Shown in pieces: positions 1 to 6,662 of a DNA stretch of 11,475 bases. Position 1 is the first letter of the stretch. Each line of letters begins with the position of its first letter. The position numbers and the translations under genes were made by a program. Under the pieces are notes generated by a model, which saw nothing but the letters and a program-made list of their open reading frames with translations, was not told the DNA's origin and did not search any database. This DNA is from Steroidobacteraceae bacterium (GTDB taxonomy: Bacteria > Pseudomonadota > Gammaproteobacteria > Steroidobacterales > Steroidobacteraceae): contig JAICKZ010000081.1 in assembly GCA_025927665.1 (NCBI GenBank), positions 1 to 11,475 of the forward strand, given 5' to 3'.

Positions 1-1
1 A

Positions 2-565
2 TGCTTGCCATTAAATGACGAATCAAATGCATTGCGTGCGCGCATGACATTTATCAGGCAGCATGATGCTAGAGCAACACAACCTTGGCCCGATGTTAGC
101 GACGATTTCTTGTTGGATCATCTGGACGAATGGTTATTGCCTTGGCTGAATAATATTTCAAGGCGTTCGCAATTATCGCGTTTGAATATGCAACAAATAT
201 TGCTTGGCATGTTGGATTGGAATCAACAAACACGTTTGAATGAAATTGCGCCTACCCACATTACGGTACCCAGCGGTTCAAACATTGCCATCGATTACAG
301 TGGTAGCGTGCCGACATTATCGGTCAGATTGCAGGAGGTCTTTGGCATGACCGAAACGCCACGTGCAGGCAATGTTCCAATGTTGATGGAATTGTTATCA
401 CCGGCGCGACGACCCGTTCAGGTTACACAAGATCTCGCCAGCTTCTGGGCGCGCGGCTACCATGACGTGAAAAAAGATTTGAAAGGTCGTTATCCAAAAC
501 ATTATTGGCCTGACGATCCTTTGCAAGCACAAGCCACAGCACGTGCTAAGCCGCGTGGAACTTGA
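2..565 (+). CDS. hrpB: ATP-dependent helicase HrpB, C-terminal part (5' end outside window)
   Basis: This is the last ~187 residues of a DExH-box RNA helicase of the HrpB type. The frame is open to the left edge, so the gene starts outside the window; the TTG at position 5 is not a real start. HrpB proteins are usually a little over 800 residues, so about three quarters, including the RecA-like helicase domains, is missing here. The visible part is the HrpB C-terminal domain. Diagnostic stretches are PWPD near the front, then APTHITVPSGS, VRLQEVFGMTETPR, LLSPARRPVQVTQDLASFW, and the closing GRYPKHYWPDDPL followed by the basic ARAKPRGT tail, which matches the usual HrpB ending, so the 3' end looks intact. 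The cellular role of HrpB is poorly known; it is presumed cytoplasmic and to act on RNA. The identification rests on remembered family sequence and is strong. Confidence 0.93.
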   Translation, partial: CLPLNDESNALRARMTFIRQHDARATQPWPDVSDDFLLDHLDEWLLPWLNNISRRSQLSRLNMQQILLGMLDWNQQTRLNEIAPTHITVPSGSNIAIDYSGSVPTLSVRLQEVFGMTETPRAGNVPMLMELLSPARRPVQVTQDLASFWARGYHDVKKDLKGRYPKHYWPDDPLQAQATARAKPRGT

Positions 566-578
566 TTGTACATAGTTA

Positions 579-602
579 CATAGAGGTCCGTTTGGGTCTA
601 TG
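579..602. other. Small dyad downstream of hrpB
   Basis: CATAGA (579-584) and TCTATG (597-602) form a perfect 6-bp inverted repeat around 12 nt. An alternative fold pairs AGGTCC (584-589) with GGGTCT (594-599) across a GTTT loop, using two G-U pairs. No T-run follows, so it is not a good intrinsic terminator. It also overlaps a -10-like TATGAT (599-604) that could serve the DUF4404 gene. Its role is unclear. Confidence 0.25.
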
Positions 603-628
603 ATTCAACAACATCACGGTAATTAATT

Positions 629-632
629 GGAG
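629..632 (+). promoter_or_regulatory. Ribosome binding site deciding the GTG start of the DUF4404 gene
   Basis: GGAG lies 5 nt before the GTG at 638. No in-frame ATG fits the family length. An out-of-frame ATG at 636 overlaps the GTG and is followed at once by TGA, so it cannot be the start of the protein. Confidence 0.6.
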
Positions 633-637
633 CGTAT

Positions 638-913
638 GTGACTATTCTCAAACAACAACTTATTACACTGCATGAGCATCTAGTCAACGCGCAAAGTGCT
701 GATGCGGAGACGCGACAGTTATTACTGATTTTGCTGGCAGATATTTCGCGTCTATTGCATGCAGAAGTCGTGCATACAGAGGTGGCTGAAGTGAATACGC
801 CCGCGCCGGCTGAAGCGTTGGAAACGTTGGCGGCCAGATTTGACGTTGATCATCCTGCGTTGAGCAATGCGTTACGGCAATTGGTGGACGCCCTTTCCAA
901 GGCCGGCATTTGA
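638..913 (+). CDS. DUF4404 family protein
   Basis: A 91-residue protein of the DUF4404 family, whose function is unknown. The whole chain looks helical. It opens with a leucine-rich amphipathic stretch (LKQQLITLHEHL, residues 4-15), continues with a second helix (LLLILLADISRLLHAE, about 28-43), has an Ala/Pro/Glu-rich linker (about 44-60), and ends with the most typical part of the family, in which a segment like LETLAARFDVDHPALSNALRQL leads to LVDALSKAGI at the C-terminus. It has no signal peptide or membrane segment, so it is probably cytoplasmic. The GTG start is chosen for its GGAG box at 5-nt spacing and because it gives the normal family length. It lies 72 bp after hrpB and 47 bp before the HIT gene on the same strand, so co-transcription is possible but not shown. 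Confidence 0.85.
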   Translation: MTILKQQLITLHEHLVNAQSADAETRQLLLILLADISRLLHAEVVHTEVAEVNTPAPAEALETLAARFDVDHPALSNALRQLVDALSKAGI

Positions 914-960
914 GCTTTAATGTTGTGAGTTACTGATGATCAGCAACGATTGAGAAATTC

Positions 961-1389
961 ATGAACTACGATGCCAATAACATTTTTGCAAAAATACTAC
1001 GCGGTGAAATTCCTGCCTGCAAGGTGTACGAAGATCAGCACACACTCGCATTGATGGATGTAACGCCCCAATCCGATGGACATGTGTTGGTGATTCCAAA
1101 AGTCGCGGCCAGTAACTTATTCGAAATTGCAGCCGATGCATTAGGTCGATTGATCGTCACTACACAACTTATTTCTCGTGCCGCGAAGACCGCGTTCAAT
1201 GCAGATGGCATCACGCTTATGCAGTTTAACGGCGCTGCTGCCGGACAAACTGTTTTTCATTTGCACTTTCATGTAATTCCACGATATCAAGGCAAAGAGC
1301 TGCGTGTGCATGCTCGCGAAATGGCCGATATAAAAATTTTGACGGCGCAGGCGGAAAAACTCAAGCAGGCTTTGTCCAATTCCATCTGA
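961..1389 (+). CDS. HIT (histidine triad) family hydrolase
   Basis: A 142-residue nucleotide-binding protein of the histidine triad superfamily. These enzymes hydrolyse or transfer nucleoside monophosphates from substrates such as phosphoramidates and dinucleotides, in the cytoplasm. The N-terminal segment NIFAKILRGEIPACKVYED (residues 7-25) and HVLVIPK (41-47) are typical of the family. The catalytic triad is plain: H100-L-H102-F-H104 followed by VIPR, preceded by FNGAAAGQ (89-96), which forms the phosphate-binding face. It matches the ~140-residue bacterial HIT group better than the ~119-residue HinT of E. coli, so no symbol is given. The ATG follows a weak purine-rich GAGA; the family-typical N-terminus supports this start. 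The gene is complete with no missing key residue. Its physiological substrate cannot be read from the sequence. Confidence 0.93.
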   Translation: MNYDANNIFAKILRGEIPACKVYEDQHTLALMDVTPQSDGHVLVIPKVAASNLFEIAADALGRLIVTTQLISRAAKTAFNADGITLMQFNGAAAGQTVFHLHFHVIPRYQGKELRVHAREMADIKILTAQAEKLKQALSNSI

Positions 1390-1508
1390 ATGGATGTGCA
1401 AATTGCATCTCGGACGTGACATGGCATTCCGTTTGAGCGCTATCAGAGGTACACTTCAGCCGCTTTATGCTGGTACTGGCGCTTACTATTTGGACTGATT
1501 GCGCCAAG

Positions 1509-1514
1509 TATAGT
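1509..1514 (+). promoter_or_regulatory. Possible -10 element for acs
   Basis: TATAGT matches the sigma70 -10 consensus at 5 of 6 bases and would place a transcript start near 1521, about 55 nt before the preferred acs ATG. No good -35 is seen at 16-18 bp spacing, so activator dependence is possible, or the match is chance. The region 1390-1575 (186 bp) holds nothing else recognisable, only short non-family ORFs of about 25 codons. Confidence 0.3.
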
Positions 1515-1575
1515 GACATCAAATTCATTGGCAACTGAGCGACAGCTAATCATCACCGCTATACAAAACATATTT

Positions 1576-3522
1576 ATGAGCAGCGAAAAAATCCATCCGG
1601 TTAACGAATCGTTTGCGGCGAAGGCACGCGTTACGCGTGGCTTGTATCAGCAACAATATGCTGAGTCGGTTCGTCATCCCGAAGAATTCTGGCGTCAAAT
1701 TGGTCAACGTATTACCTGGCAGCAACCTTACAGCAAGATCAAGGATGTCAGCTTCGACGAAAAAGATTTTCATATTCGTTGGTATTACGATGGCAAATTA
1801 AATGTTGCCGCCAATTGCCTCGATCGTCATCTTGAAAAACGCGGCAATAAAACTGCGATCATTTGGGAAGGCGATGATCCAACTCAATCAGAACATATTA
1901 CCTATCGCGATTTGTACGAGCGCGTCTGTCAATGTGCCAATGCCTTATTGGAATTGGGCGTAAAGAAAGGAGATCGCGTTACTATCTATCTGCCGATGAT
2001 TCCGGAAATTGCCGTTGTGATGTTGGCATGCACACGTATTGGTGCAATTCACTCAGTAGTGTTTGGTGGTTTCTCTCCTGACTCATTGGCAGGCCGTATT
2101 GTGGATTGCGATTCCAACATCGTGATCACCGCGGATGAAGGTGTTCGTGGTGGTAAACGCATTCCACTCAAAGCCAATGTTGATGCAGCACTGACTGTCA
2201 ACGGTACCGAATGCGTCAAGCATGTGCTGGTGGTTAAGCGCACCGGTACTCATGTCACGATGTTTCCTAATCGCGATATTGACTATGCTGCGTTGGTGAA
2301 CAAGCAAGCAAAGCAATGTGAGCCCGCGATGATGGACGCTGAAGATCCATTATTCATATTGTACACCTCGGGCTCCACTGGAAAACCTAAGGGTGTGTTA
2401 CATACGACCGGTGGCTACCTGGTATTTGCAGCGTTTACACATGAACAAGTGTTCGATGTGCGTGAGGACGATGTGTATTGGTGTACTGCCGATTGTGGTT
2501 GGGTCACAGGACATAGCTATGTTGTGTATGGCCCACTTGCCAATGGCGCAACGACGTTGATGTTTGAGGGCGTACCGAATTTTCCCGATGTCAGCCGCTT
2601 TTGGAATGTTATCGATAAACATCAAGTGACATTGTTCTACACGGCACCTACTGCTATTCGCGCCTTAATGCGCGAAGGCGAAGTGCCGGTAAAGAAAGCT
2701 TCACGACAATCGCTGCGCTTGCTTGGTTCGGTGGGCGAGCCCATCAATCCCGAAGCATGGGAATGGTACTACCGTGTTGTCGGTGATGAGCGTTGTCCCA
2801 TTGTTGATACTTGGTGGCAAACAGAAACTGGCGGCATTTTGATTACACCACTTGCCGGTGCAATTGATCTTAAACCCGGTTCCGCAACACTGCCATTCTT
2901 TGGTGTGCAACCTGCCATCGTTGATAATGATGGAAAAATTCTCGACGGTGTATGTGAAGGCAATCTGGTGTTGTTGGATAGTTGGCCTGGCCAAATGCGC
3001 ACGGTGTATGGCGATCATCAGCGTTTCATTGATACTTACTTTAAATCATTTCCGGGTACTTACTTTACCGGTGATGGTGCGAAACGTGATGCAGATGGTT
3101 ATTACTGGATCACTGGCCGTGTCGACGATGTATTGAATGTTGCTGGTCATCGATTAGGTACCGCAGAAGTAGAAAGCGCATTGGTTGCGCATGCCAAAGT
3201 AGCGGAAGCAGCGGTGGTTGGTTTTCCGCATGACATTAAAGGTCAGGGTATTTATGCCTATGTCACTTTAATTGCGGATGCAACACCAACAGATCAGTTG
3301 CGAACAGAGTTACGCGATTGGGTACGTAAACAAATTGGCCCGATTGCGACACCAGACTTTATTCAATGGGCGCCGGGATTACCCAAAACACGCTCTGGAA
3401 AAATCATGCGCCGCATTCTGCGCAAGATTGCTGCGAATGAACACGATCAATTGGGCGATATCTCAACACTTGCGGATCCTGGCGTCGTGGAGAATTTGGT
3501 GAAAGAGAGAATGAATAAGTGA
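1576..3522 (+). CDS. acs: Acetyl-CoA synthetase, AMP-forming
   Basis: A 648-residue enzyme of the ANL superfamily that makes acetyl-CoA from acetate, CoA and ATP through acetyl-AMP. It is the high-affinity route for acetate use in the cytoplasm. It aligns end to end with E. coli Acs as I recall it. Seen in order: N-terminal segment with WYYDGKLNVAANCLDRHL, AMP-binding motif YTSGSTGKPKG (residues 263-273), TAPTAIRALM, WWQTETGG, YFTGDGAKRDADGYYWITGR, the hinge VDDVLNVAGHRLGT, and near the C-terminus PKTRSGKIMRRILRKIAA. The catalytic lysine falls at K609, the same number as in E. coli, which supports the ATG at 1576 as start. In other bacteria this lysine is acetylated to switch the enzyme off and deacetylated by a sirtuin; the motif is intact here. 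An in-frame GTG at 1513 would add 21 residues without family support. No actP or other acetate gene is adjacent. Confidence 0.97.
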   Translation: MSSEKIHPVNESFAAKARVTRGLYQQQYAESVRHPEEFWRQIGQRITWQQPYSKIKDVSFDEKDFHIRWYYDGKLNVAANCLDRHLEKRGNKTAIIWEGDDPTQSEHITYRDLYERVCQCANALLELGVKKGDRVTIYLPMIPEIAVVMLACTRIGAIHSVVFGGFSPDSLAGRIVDCDSNIVITADEGVRGGKRIPLKANVDAALTVNGTECVKHVLVVKRTGTHVTMFPNRDIDYAALVNKQAKQCEPAMMDAEDPLFILYTSGSTGKPKGVLHTTGGYLVFAAFTHEQVFDVREDDVYWCTADCGWVTGHSYVVYGPLANGATTLMFEGVPNFPDVSRFWNVIDKHQVTLFYTAPTAIRALMREGEVPVKKASRQSLRLLGSVGEPINPEAWEWYYRVVGDERCPIVDTWWQTETGGILITPLAGAIDLKPGSATLPFFGVQPAIVDNDGKILDGVCEGNLVLLDSWPGQMRTVYGDHQRFIDTYFKSFPGTYFTGDGAKRDADGYYWITGRVDDVLNVAGHRLGTAEVESALVAHAKVAEAAVVGFPHDIKGQGIYAYVTLIADATPTDQLRTELRDWVRKQIGPIATPDFIQWAPGLPKTRSGKIMRRILRKIAANEHDQLGDISTLADPGVVENLVKERMNK

Positions 3523-3572
3523 CGCTTATACTTTATTGATTCGTTGCCTACGTAGAGGAATACTAATGGCTC

Positions 3573-3586
3573 AATGCCATGGCATT
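3573..3586. terminator. Palindrome between acs and rnd, weak terminator candidate
   Basis: AATGCCATGGCATT is a perfect 14-bp palindrome in the gap between the convergent genes acs and rnd. As RNA it folds to a 5-bp stem with a CATG loop. On the plus strand only a short T-run follows (GCATTTTGA), and on the minus strand none, so it is a poor intrinsic terminator. A second small hairpin, TCAAG/CTTGA (3594-3609), also lacks a T-run. Nothing better separates the two genes. Confidence 0.3.
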
Positions 3587-3615
3587 TTGAACATCAAGTA
3601 AGTGCTTGAGACGTA

Positions 3616-4770
3616 CTACCTCCTACTCTGAATCTTCTCCAACTCTGCAAGCATAGTTTTACCAATCACTTCAGCTCGCCAGCCAGTAACAAAGGCATCA
3701 CGCTTGTTGAAAAATACCAATTGTTCAATATGGCGCCGTGGCATCAACAATTCAGGACTGATGGAATTATCTTCTGCAATCAAGCGCATCTTACGCATCA
3801 ACTGCGAAACCTGACTTTGTTGTTGCGAAGTAGGTCGAAAATCATTGGCGGGTAATTCGCTTGCTGCGTTCGCCTGTGAGGTTGCAATCAATTGCAAAAA
3901 TGTTTCACCTGATTTCTTCGCAATGCCTTCAGAAAGATCATGAATATGGGCCAATTCTTCCATGGACTTCGGTAATGATTCACTCATATGTCGTAATGAT
4001 TCATCGCTGAGGATCCAGCCACGCGGTTTGTCTTTTTCAATCGCGCGGGCCTCGCGCCATTCGGCTAAGGCTTTTAATGCGACTCGTTGTTGCGGTTGTA
4101 GTTGTTGTGTGCCTTTTAGACGCTGCCATGCTTCTGCGGGCAAAGTTTGATACAAGGCTGGATCTTCAAGCAATGCGGTTTCTGCCTGCAACCAAGATAA
4201 ACGATTCTGGTGTTGCAATTCATCGTGCAGTTTTTTATACAGTGGCCAAAGATAACGGACGTCATCTGCTGCATAGTTAAGTTGCTCATCCGACAGCGGA
4301 CGTTGTGACCAATCTGTACGCGCCAAACCTTTAGTAAGTTGAATATGTAACTTTTGATTCAACAAATCACCGTAACCAATTTGCGCCGGTAATCCCAACA
4401 AGCCCGCCGCAATTTGTGTATCGAATAGCGGTGACGGAATGATGGGTTGAGATAGTAAGTTGTTTTTCTGCCAGGCTTGCGATAACACTTCCAAATCTTG
4501 TCGTGCCGCATGCAATACCTTCAACCGCTTGGAGTCATAGATAAAATCCAGAAGCGGTTTCAGTGTTGATAACGCCAGCACATCAACGACGACAACACCG
4601 GATTCGTTCGCCAGTTGGACGAGACACAGTTTGGCAAAATAGGTTTTTTCGCGCAAAAACTCGGTATCGACGGCCACGTAATCGGCAGAGGCCAGTAATG
4701 CCAATGCGTCGGTCAGGTATGAATCCTGAGTAACATGTAGAATATCTTTAGTTGATGTCGATGTTGTCAT
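3616..4770 (-). CDS. rnd: Ribonuclease D
   Basis: A 3'-to-5' exoribonuclease of the DEDDy family that trims tRNA precursors and other structured RNA in the cytoplasm. From the ATG at 4770 it has 384 residues; E. coli RNase D has about 375. Catalytic residues are all visible: D35 and E37 in AVDTEF (Exo I), D92 in HAARQDLEVL (Exo II), and Y166 with D170 in YAADDVRYLWPLY (Exo III). RTDWSQRPL (151-159) is typical of the family. An HRDC domain follows (about 226-300, from QPQQRVALKALAEWR), then a C-terminal helical region with LLMPRRHIEQL and FVTGWR. A second in-frame ATG at 4791 would add seven residues (MNHYNDQ). Neither ATG has a good Shine-Dalgarno box. I prefer 4770 because a TATAAT sits just upstream of it, but this choice is uncertain. 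rnd converges on acs and diverges from mpl. Confidence 0.94.
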   Translation of the reverse strand: MTTSTSTKDILHVTQDSYLTDALALLASADYVAVDTEFLREKTYFAKLCLVQLANESGVVVVDVLALSTLKPLLDFIYDSKRLKVLHAARQDLEVLSQAWQKNNLLSQPIIPSPLFDTQIAAGLLGLPAQIGYGDLLNQKLHIQLTKGLARTDWSQRPLSDEQLNYAADDVRYLWPLYKKLHDELQHQNRLSWLQAETALLEDPALYQTLPAEAWQRLKGTQQLQPQQRVALKALAEWREARAIEKDKPRGWILSDESLRHMSESLPKSMEELAHIHDLSEGIAKKSGETFLQLIATSQANAASELPANDFRPTSQQQSQVSQLMRKMRLIAEDNSISPELLMPRRHIEQLVFFNKRDAFVTGWRAEVIGKTMLAELEKIQSRR

Positions 4771-4776
4771 TTGGTC

Positions 4777-4784
4777 ATTATAGT
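4777..4784. promoter_or_regulatory. Back-to-back -10 elements between rnd and mpl
   Basis: ATTATAGT contains TATAAT on the minus strand (4782 to 4777, 6 of 6 consensus) and TATAGT on the plus strand (4779-4784, 5 of 6). The minus-strand hexamer would start rnd RNA at about 4770, exactly the A of its ATG. The plus-strand one would start mpl RNA near 4791, giving a leader of about 56 nt. No good -35 box is seen for either direction, so the call rests on the -10 hexamers and the position between divergent genes. Confidence 0.4.
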
Positions 4785-4847
4785 GATTCATAACCAACAA
4801 AGTTGCTTTCAAGATTGAAGGCCAGCGAAAGTTTAAAGACAAGAACT

Positions 4848-6236
4848 ATGCATATTCATATCCTGGGTATTTGTGGCACTTTCATGGGCGGTATCGCAGC
4901 ATTGGCGCGCGCTGCCGGTCATCGTGTAACGGGGTCGGATCAAAACGTATATCCACCAATGAGCGATCAATTGGCGGCCATGGGTATCGACCTGATTCAA
5001 GGATACGATCCCGATCAACTTAAACTTAAACCTGATGTTGTTGTCGTTGGCAATGTGATGAGTCGCGGCAACGCATTGATCGAAGCATTGTTGGAAAGCG
5101 AGCTTCGCTACACTTCAGGCCCCGAATGGCTGGCGCAATATGTTTTAACCGGACGACATGTACTCGCGGTTGCAGGTACGCATGGCAAGACCACGACGAC
5201 CAGCATGTTGATGTGGATACTGGAACATAGTGATCGTGAGCCGGGATTTCTAGTGGGTGGTGTGCCCGCGAATTTTAATGTTACTGCACGACTGGGCAAA
5301 GGAACCTGCTTTGTGGTTGAAGCCGATGAATATGACACGGCATTTTTTGATAAGCGCGCCAAGTTTGTTCACTATCGTCCACGTACTGCAATTCTCAATA
5401 ATCTTGAGCACGATCATGCGGATATTTATCCTGACGTCGTTGCCATTCAAAAGCAATTTCATTTGTTATTGCGCACCGTACCACGCAATGGAAGGTTGGT
5501 GGTGAATGCAGATGAAGCCAATCTGCAACAAGTCATTGATATGGGTTGTTGGACACCTGTAGTTCGTTTTTCAACAACGGTGAAAGCTAACGCAACTCAC
5601 GATGAATGGTCGGCAGAATTACTCAATCAACAGGACGGTTCGCATTTCATTATCAAGCAAGGTACGTATATTCATGGTGAAATACGATGGAGCATGTTGG
5701 GTAGGCACAATGTAGCCAATGCGCTGGCTGCCATTATTGCAGCGGAACATGTCGGCGTGAGTGTTACGGAGTCGATTGCCGCACTCAATATATTTGCAGG
5801 GGTCAAACGCCGCATGGAAATTCGCGGTGTCGTGAATGAGATCACAGTATACGATGATTTTGCACATCATCCCACTGCCATTGAAACCACTATGCAGGGA
5901 TTACGACGCAAGGTCGGTAACGCACGTATCATTGCCGTATTGGAACCGCGTTCCAATACCATGAAGTTGGGTACACATCGCGAACCTTTGAAACATTCTT
6001 TGCACGATGCGCAACAGGTTTGGTTGTATCAAGGCGCTGATGTGAAATGGGATGTGGCTTCACTTGCAACTGAACTGGGATCACGTGCATGTGCCCATAC
6101 AAACATCGACACGATGGTAGATGGATTAGCGGCTGAGCTGAGAAGCGGTGATCACGTGTTGATCATGTCCAATGGTGGGTTTGGTGGCATTCATTCAAAA
6201 CTATTGGCAAAGCTTCAGGCCCTGCCCACGTCTTGA
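4848..6236 (+). CDS. mpl: UDP-N-acetylmuramate:L-alanyl-gamma-D-glutamyl-meso-diaminopimelate ligase
   Basis: A 462-residue Mur-ligase family enzyme that joins recycled murein tripeptide to UDP-MurNAc using ATP, returning cell-wall fragments to peptidoglycan synthesis in the cytoplasm. It follows E. coli Mpl along its length. The N-terminus MHIHILGICGTFMGG is diagnostic and sets the ATG at 4848; the TTG upstream at 4803 has no support. Further landmarks: GSDQNVYPPM (29-38), the P-loop AGTHGKTTT (109-117), EADEYDTAFFDKRAKFVHY (158-176), NNLEHDHAD (184-192), the central-to-C-terminal domain motif YDDFAHHPTA (335-344), VLEPRSNTMK (364-373), and MSNGGFGGIH (440-449) near the end. FDKR and the VYPPM segment separate Mpl from MurC. 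It implies meso-diaminopimelate in the wall, as in Gram-negatives. Its last 22 bp overlap the 3' end of the minus-strand gene that follows. Confidence 0.97.
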   Translation: MHIHILGICGTFMGGIAALARAAGHRVTGSDQNVYPPMSDQLAAMGIDLIQGYDPDQLKLKPDVVVVGNVMSRGNALIEALLESELRYTSGPEWLAQYVLTGRHVLAVAGTHGKTTTTSMLMWILEHSDREPGFLVGGVPANFNVTARLGKGTCFVVEADEYDTAFFDKRAKFVHYRPRTAILNNLEHDHADIYPDVVAIQKQFHLLLRTVPRNGRLVVNADEANLQQVIDMGCWTPVVRFSTTVKANATHDEWSAELLNQQDGSHFIIKQGTYIHGEIRWSMLGRHNVANALAAIIAAEHVGVSVTESIAALNIFAGVKRRMEIRGVVNEITVYDDFAHHPTAIETTMQGLRRKVGNARIIAVLEPRSNTMKLGTHREPLKHSLHDAQQVWLYQGADVKWDVASLATELGSRACAHTNIDTMVDGLAAELRSGDHVLIMSNGGFGGIHSKLLAKLQALPTS

Positions 6237-6517
6237 TCCAGCGGCGTATGAAAGTAATCGCTTTCAGTGGTGAAATGCTCGATCAATTTACGTAGTTCCG
6301 CCATGCGTGTTGCTGATGTACTTAATGCGATGCAGTCTTCGCACAATGGATCACCGCAGGGTTGACGTGAATAGAGCCAGAACTGAATGGCACCCGCGAG
6401 CATGCCATCAGCAACATCCCACACATCAGCGTCGCTTTCATCCTCGCTGGCGATGGTGTTACCTACATCCACAGTGCGTGCATAGGCATCTTGAAAGGTT
6501 ACTTCGGGATTTTGCAT
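6215..6517 (-). CDS. Conserved-looking hypothetical protein with CX4CX2C cysteine cluster
   Basis: A 100-residue soluble protein of no named family that I recognise, though similar small proteins seem familiar from Xanthomonadales-type genomes. It opens with MQNPEVTFQDAYARTVDVGN, has an acidic stretch ASEDESDADVWD (residues 23-34), a helix-like segment DGMLAGAIQFWLYSRQ (37-52), and the cluster C54-GDPL-C59-ED-C62. With only three cysteines, metal binding would need a fourth ligand, possibly H81 or H90, or a partner. The C-terminal part (MAELRKLIEHFTTESDYFHTP) looks helical. It has no signal peptide. The ATG at 6517 is chosen because the residues before it look like non-coding sequence and because a GAG lies about 8 nt upstream; an ATG at 6556 is possible. 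It overlaps mpl tail-to-tail and diverges from the next gene. Base composition is like its neighbours. Confidence 0.72.
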   Translation of the reverse strand: MQNPEVTFQDAYARTVDVGNTIASEDESDADVWDVADGMLAGAIQFWLYSRQPCGDPLCEDCIALSTSATRMAELRKLIEHFTTESDYFHTPLDQDVGRA

Positions 6518-6568
6518 ACGGTTGCTCGGTGCTGGAGCGATTAACAAGGCATGCATTGTAGCCGCAAC

Positions 6569-6594
6569 TTGCAACCACCGTCAGAGAGTTGCAA
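6569..6594. promoter_or_regulatory. Inverted repeat TTGCAAC-N12-GTTGCAA in divergent region
   Basis: TTGCAAC (6569-6575) and GTTGCAA (6588-6594) are perfect inverted copies. Each contains the palindrome TTGCAA, and the two centres are 20 bp apart, about two helical turns, as expected for a dimeric repressor operator. The right arm could double as a -35 box (TTGCAA), but the best -10 match (GATACT) is 19 bp away, so a promoter is uncertain. Confidence 0.35.
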
Positions 6595-6600
6595 AAAACT

Positions 6601-6625
6601 GGTACAGTCGTGCGATACTTGTACC
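6601..6625. promoter_or_regulatory. Inverted repeat GGTACA-N13-TGTACC upstream of the 128-residue protein gene
   Basis: GGTACA (6601-6606) and TGTACC (6620-6625) are perfect 6-bp inverted copies with 13 nt between them, 7 bp after the TTGCAA repeat and about 38 bp before the downstream ATG. It could be an operator or an mRNA-leader hairpin. No T-run follows, so it is not an intrinsic terminator. Confidence 0.3.
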
Positions 6626-6653
6626 CATCCCGATTCTTTTCATATTGTTATGC

Positions 6654-6657
6654 GAGG
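6654..6657 (+). promoter_or_regulatory. Ribosome binding site deciding the start at 6663
   Basis: GAGG, inside GCGAGGCG, lies 5 nt before the ATG at 6663. It selects this ATG over the longer reading frame that is open back to 6522, which has no ribosome binding site and unlikely protein sequence. Confidence 0.6.
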
Positions 6658-6662
6658 CGAAT

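Noticed and set aside
1421..1498. A 25-codon ORF (MAFRLSAIRG...) in the gap before acs
   Set aside because: It has no ribosome binding site that stands out, no recognisable protein features and its length is expected by chance.
1513..1575. GTG-initiated 21-residue N-terminal extension of Acs
   Set aside because: Family proteins begin near the ATG at 1576, K609 numbering fits that ATG, and the GTG has no ribosome binding site and lies inside the -10-like TATAGT.
1546..3018. Several antisense ORFs of 64-105 codons opposite acs
   Set aside because: They are shadows of the acs frame: no family resemblance, no ribosome binding sites, mutually overlapping.
4771..4842. Longer RNase D N-terminus starting at 4842
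   Set aside because: Residues before MNHYNDQ/MTTSTST do not resemble the family, and the extension would run almost into the mpl start.
6148..6165. Repeated TGATCA palindromes near the mpl 3' end
   Set aside because: They lie in conserved coding sequence (SGDHVLIMS) and are explained by codon choice.
6522..6662. Longer N-terminus with a hydrophobic stretch (ILVPIPILFILL) for the 128-residue protein
   Set aside because: It could be read as a signal peptide, but the ATG at 6663 has a strong GAGG box, the upstream frame starts at a poor position inside the divergent gene's leader region, and its sequence looks untranslated.
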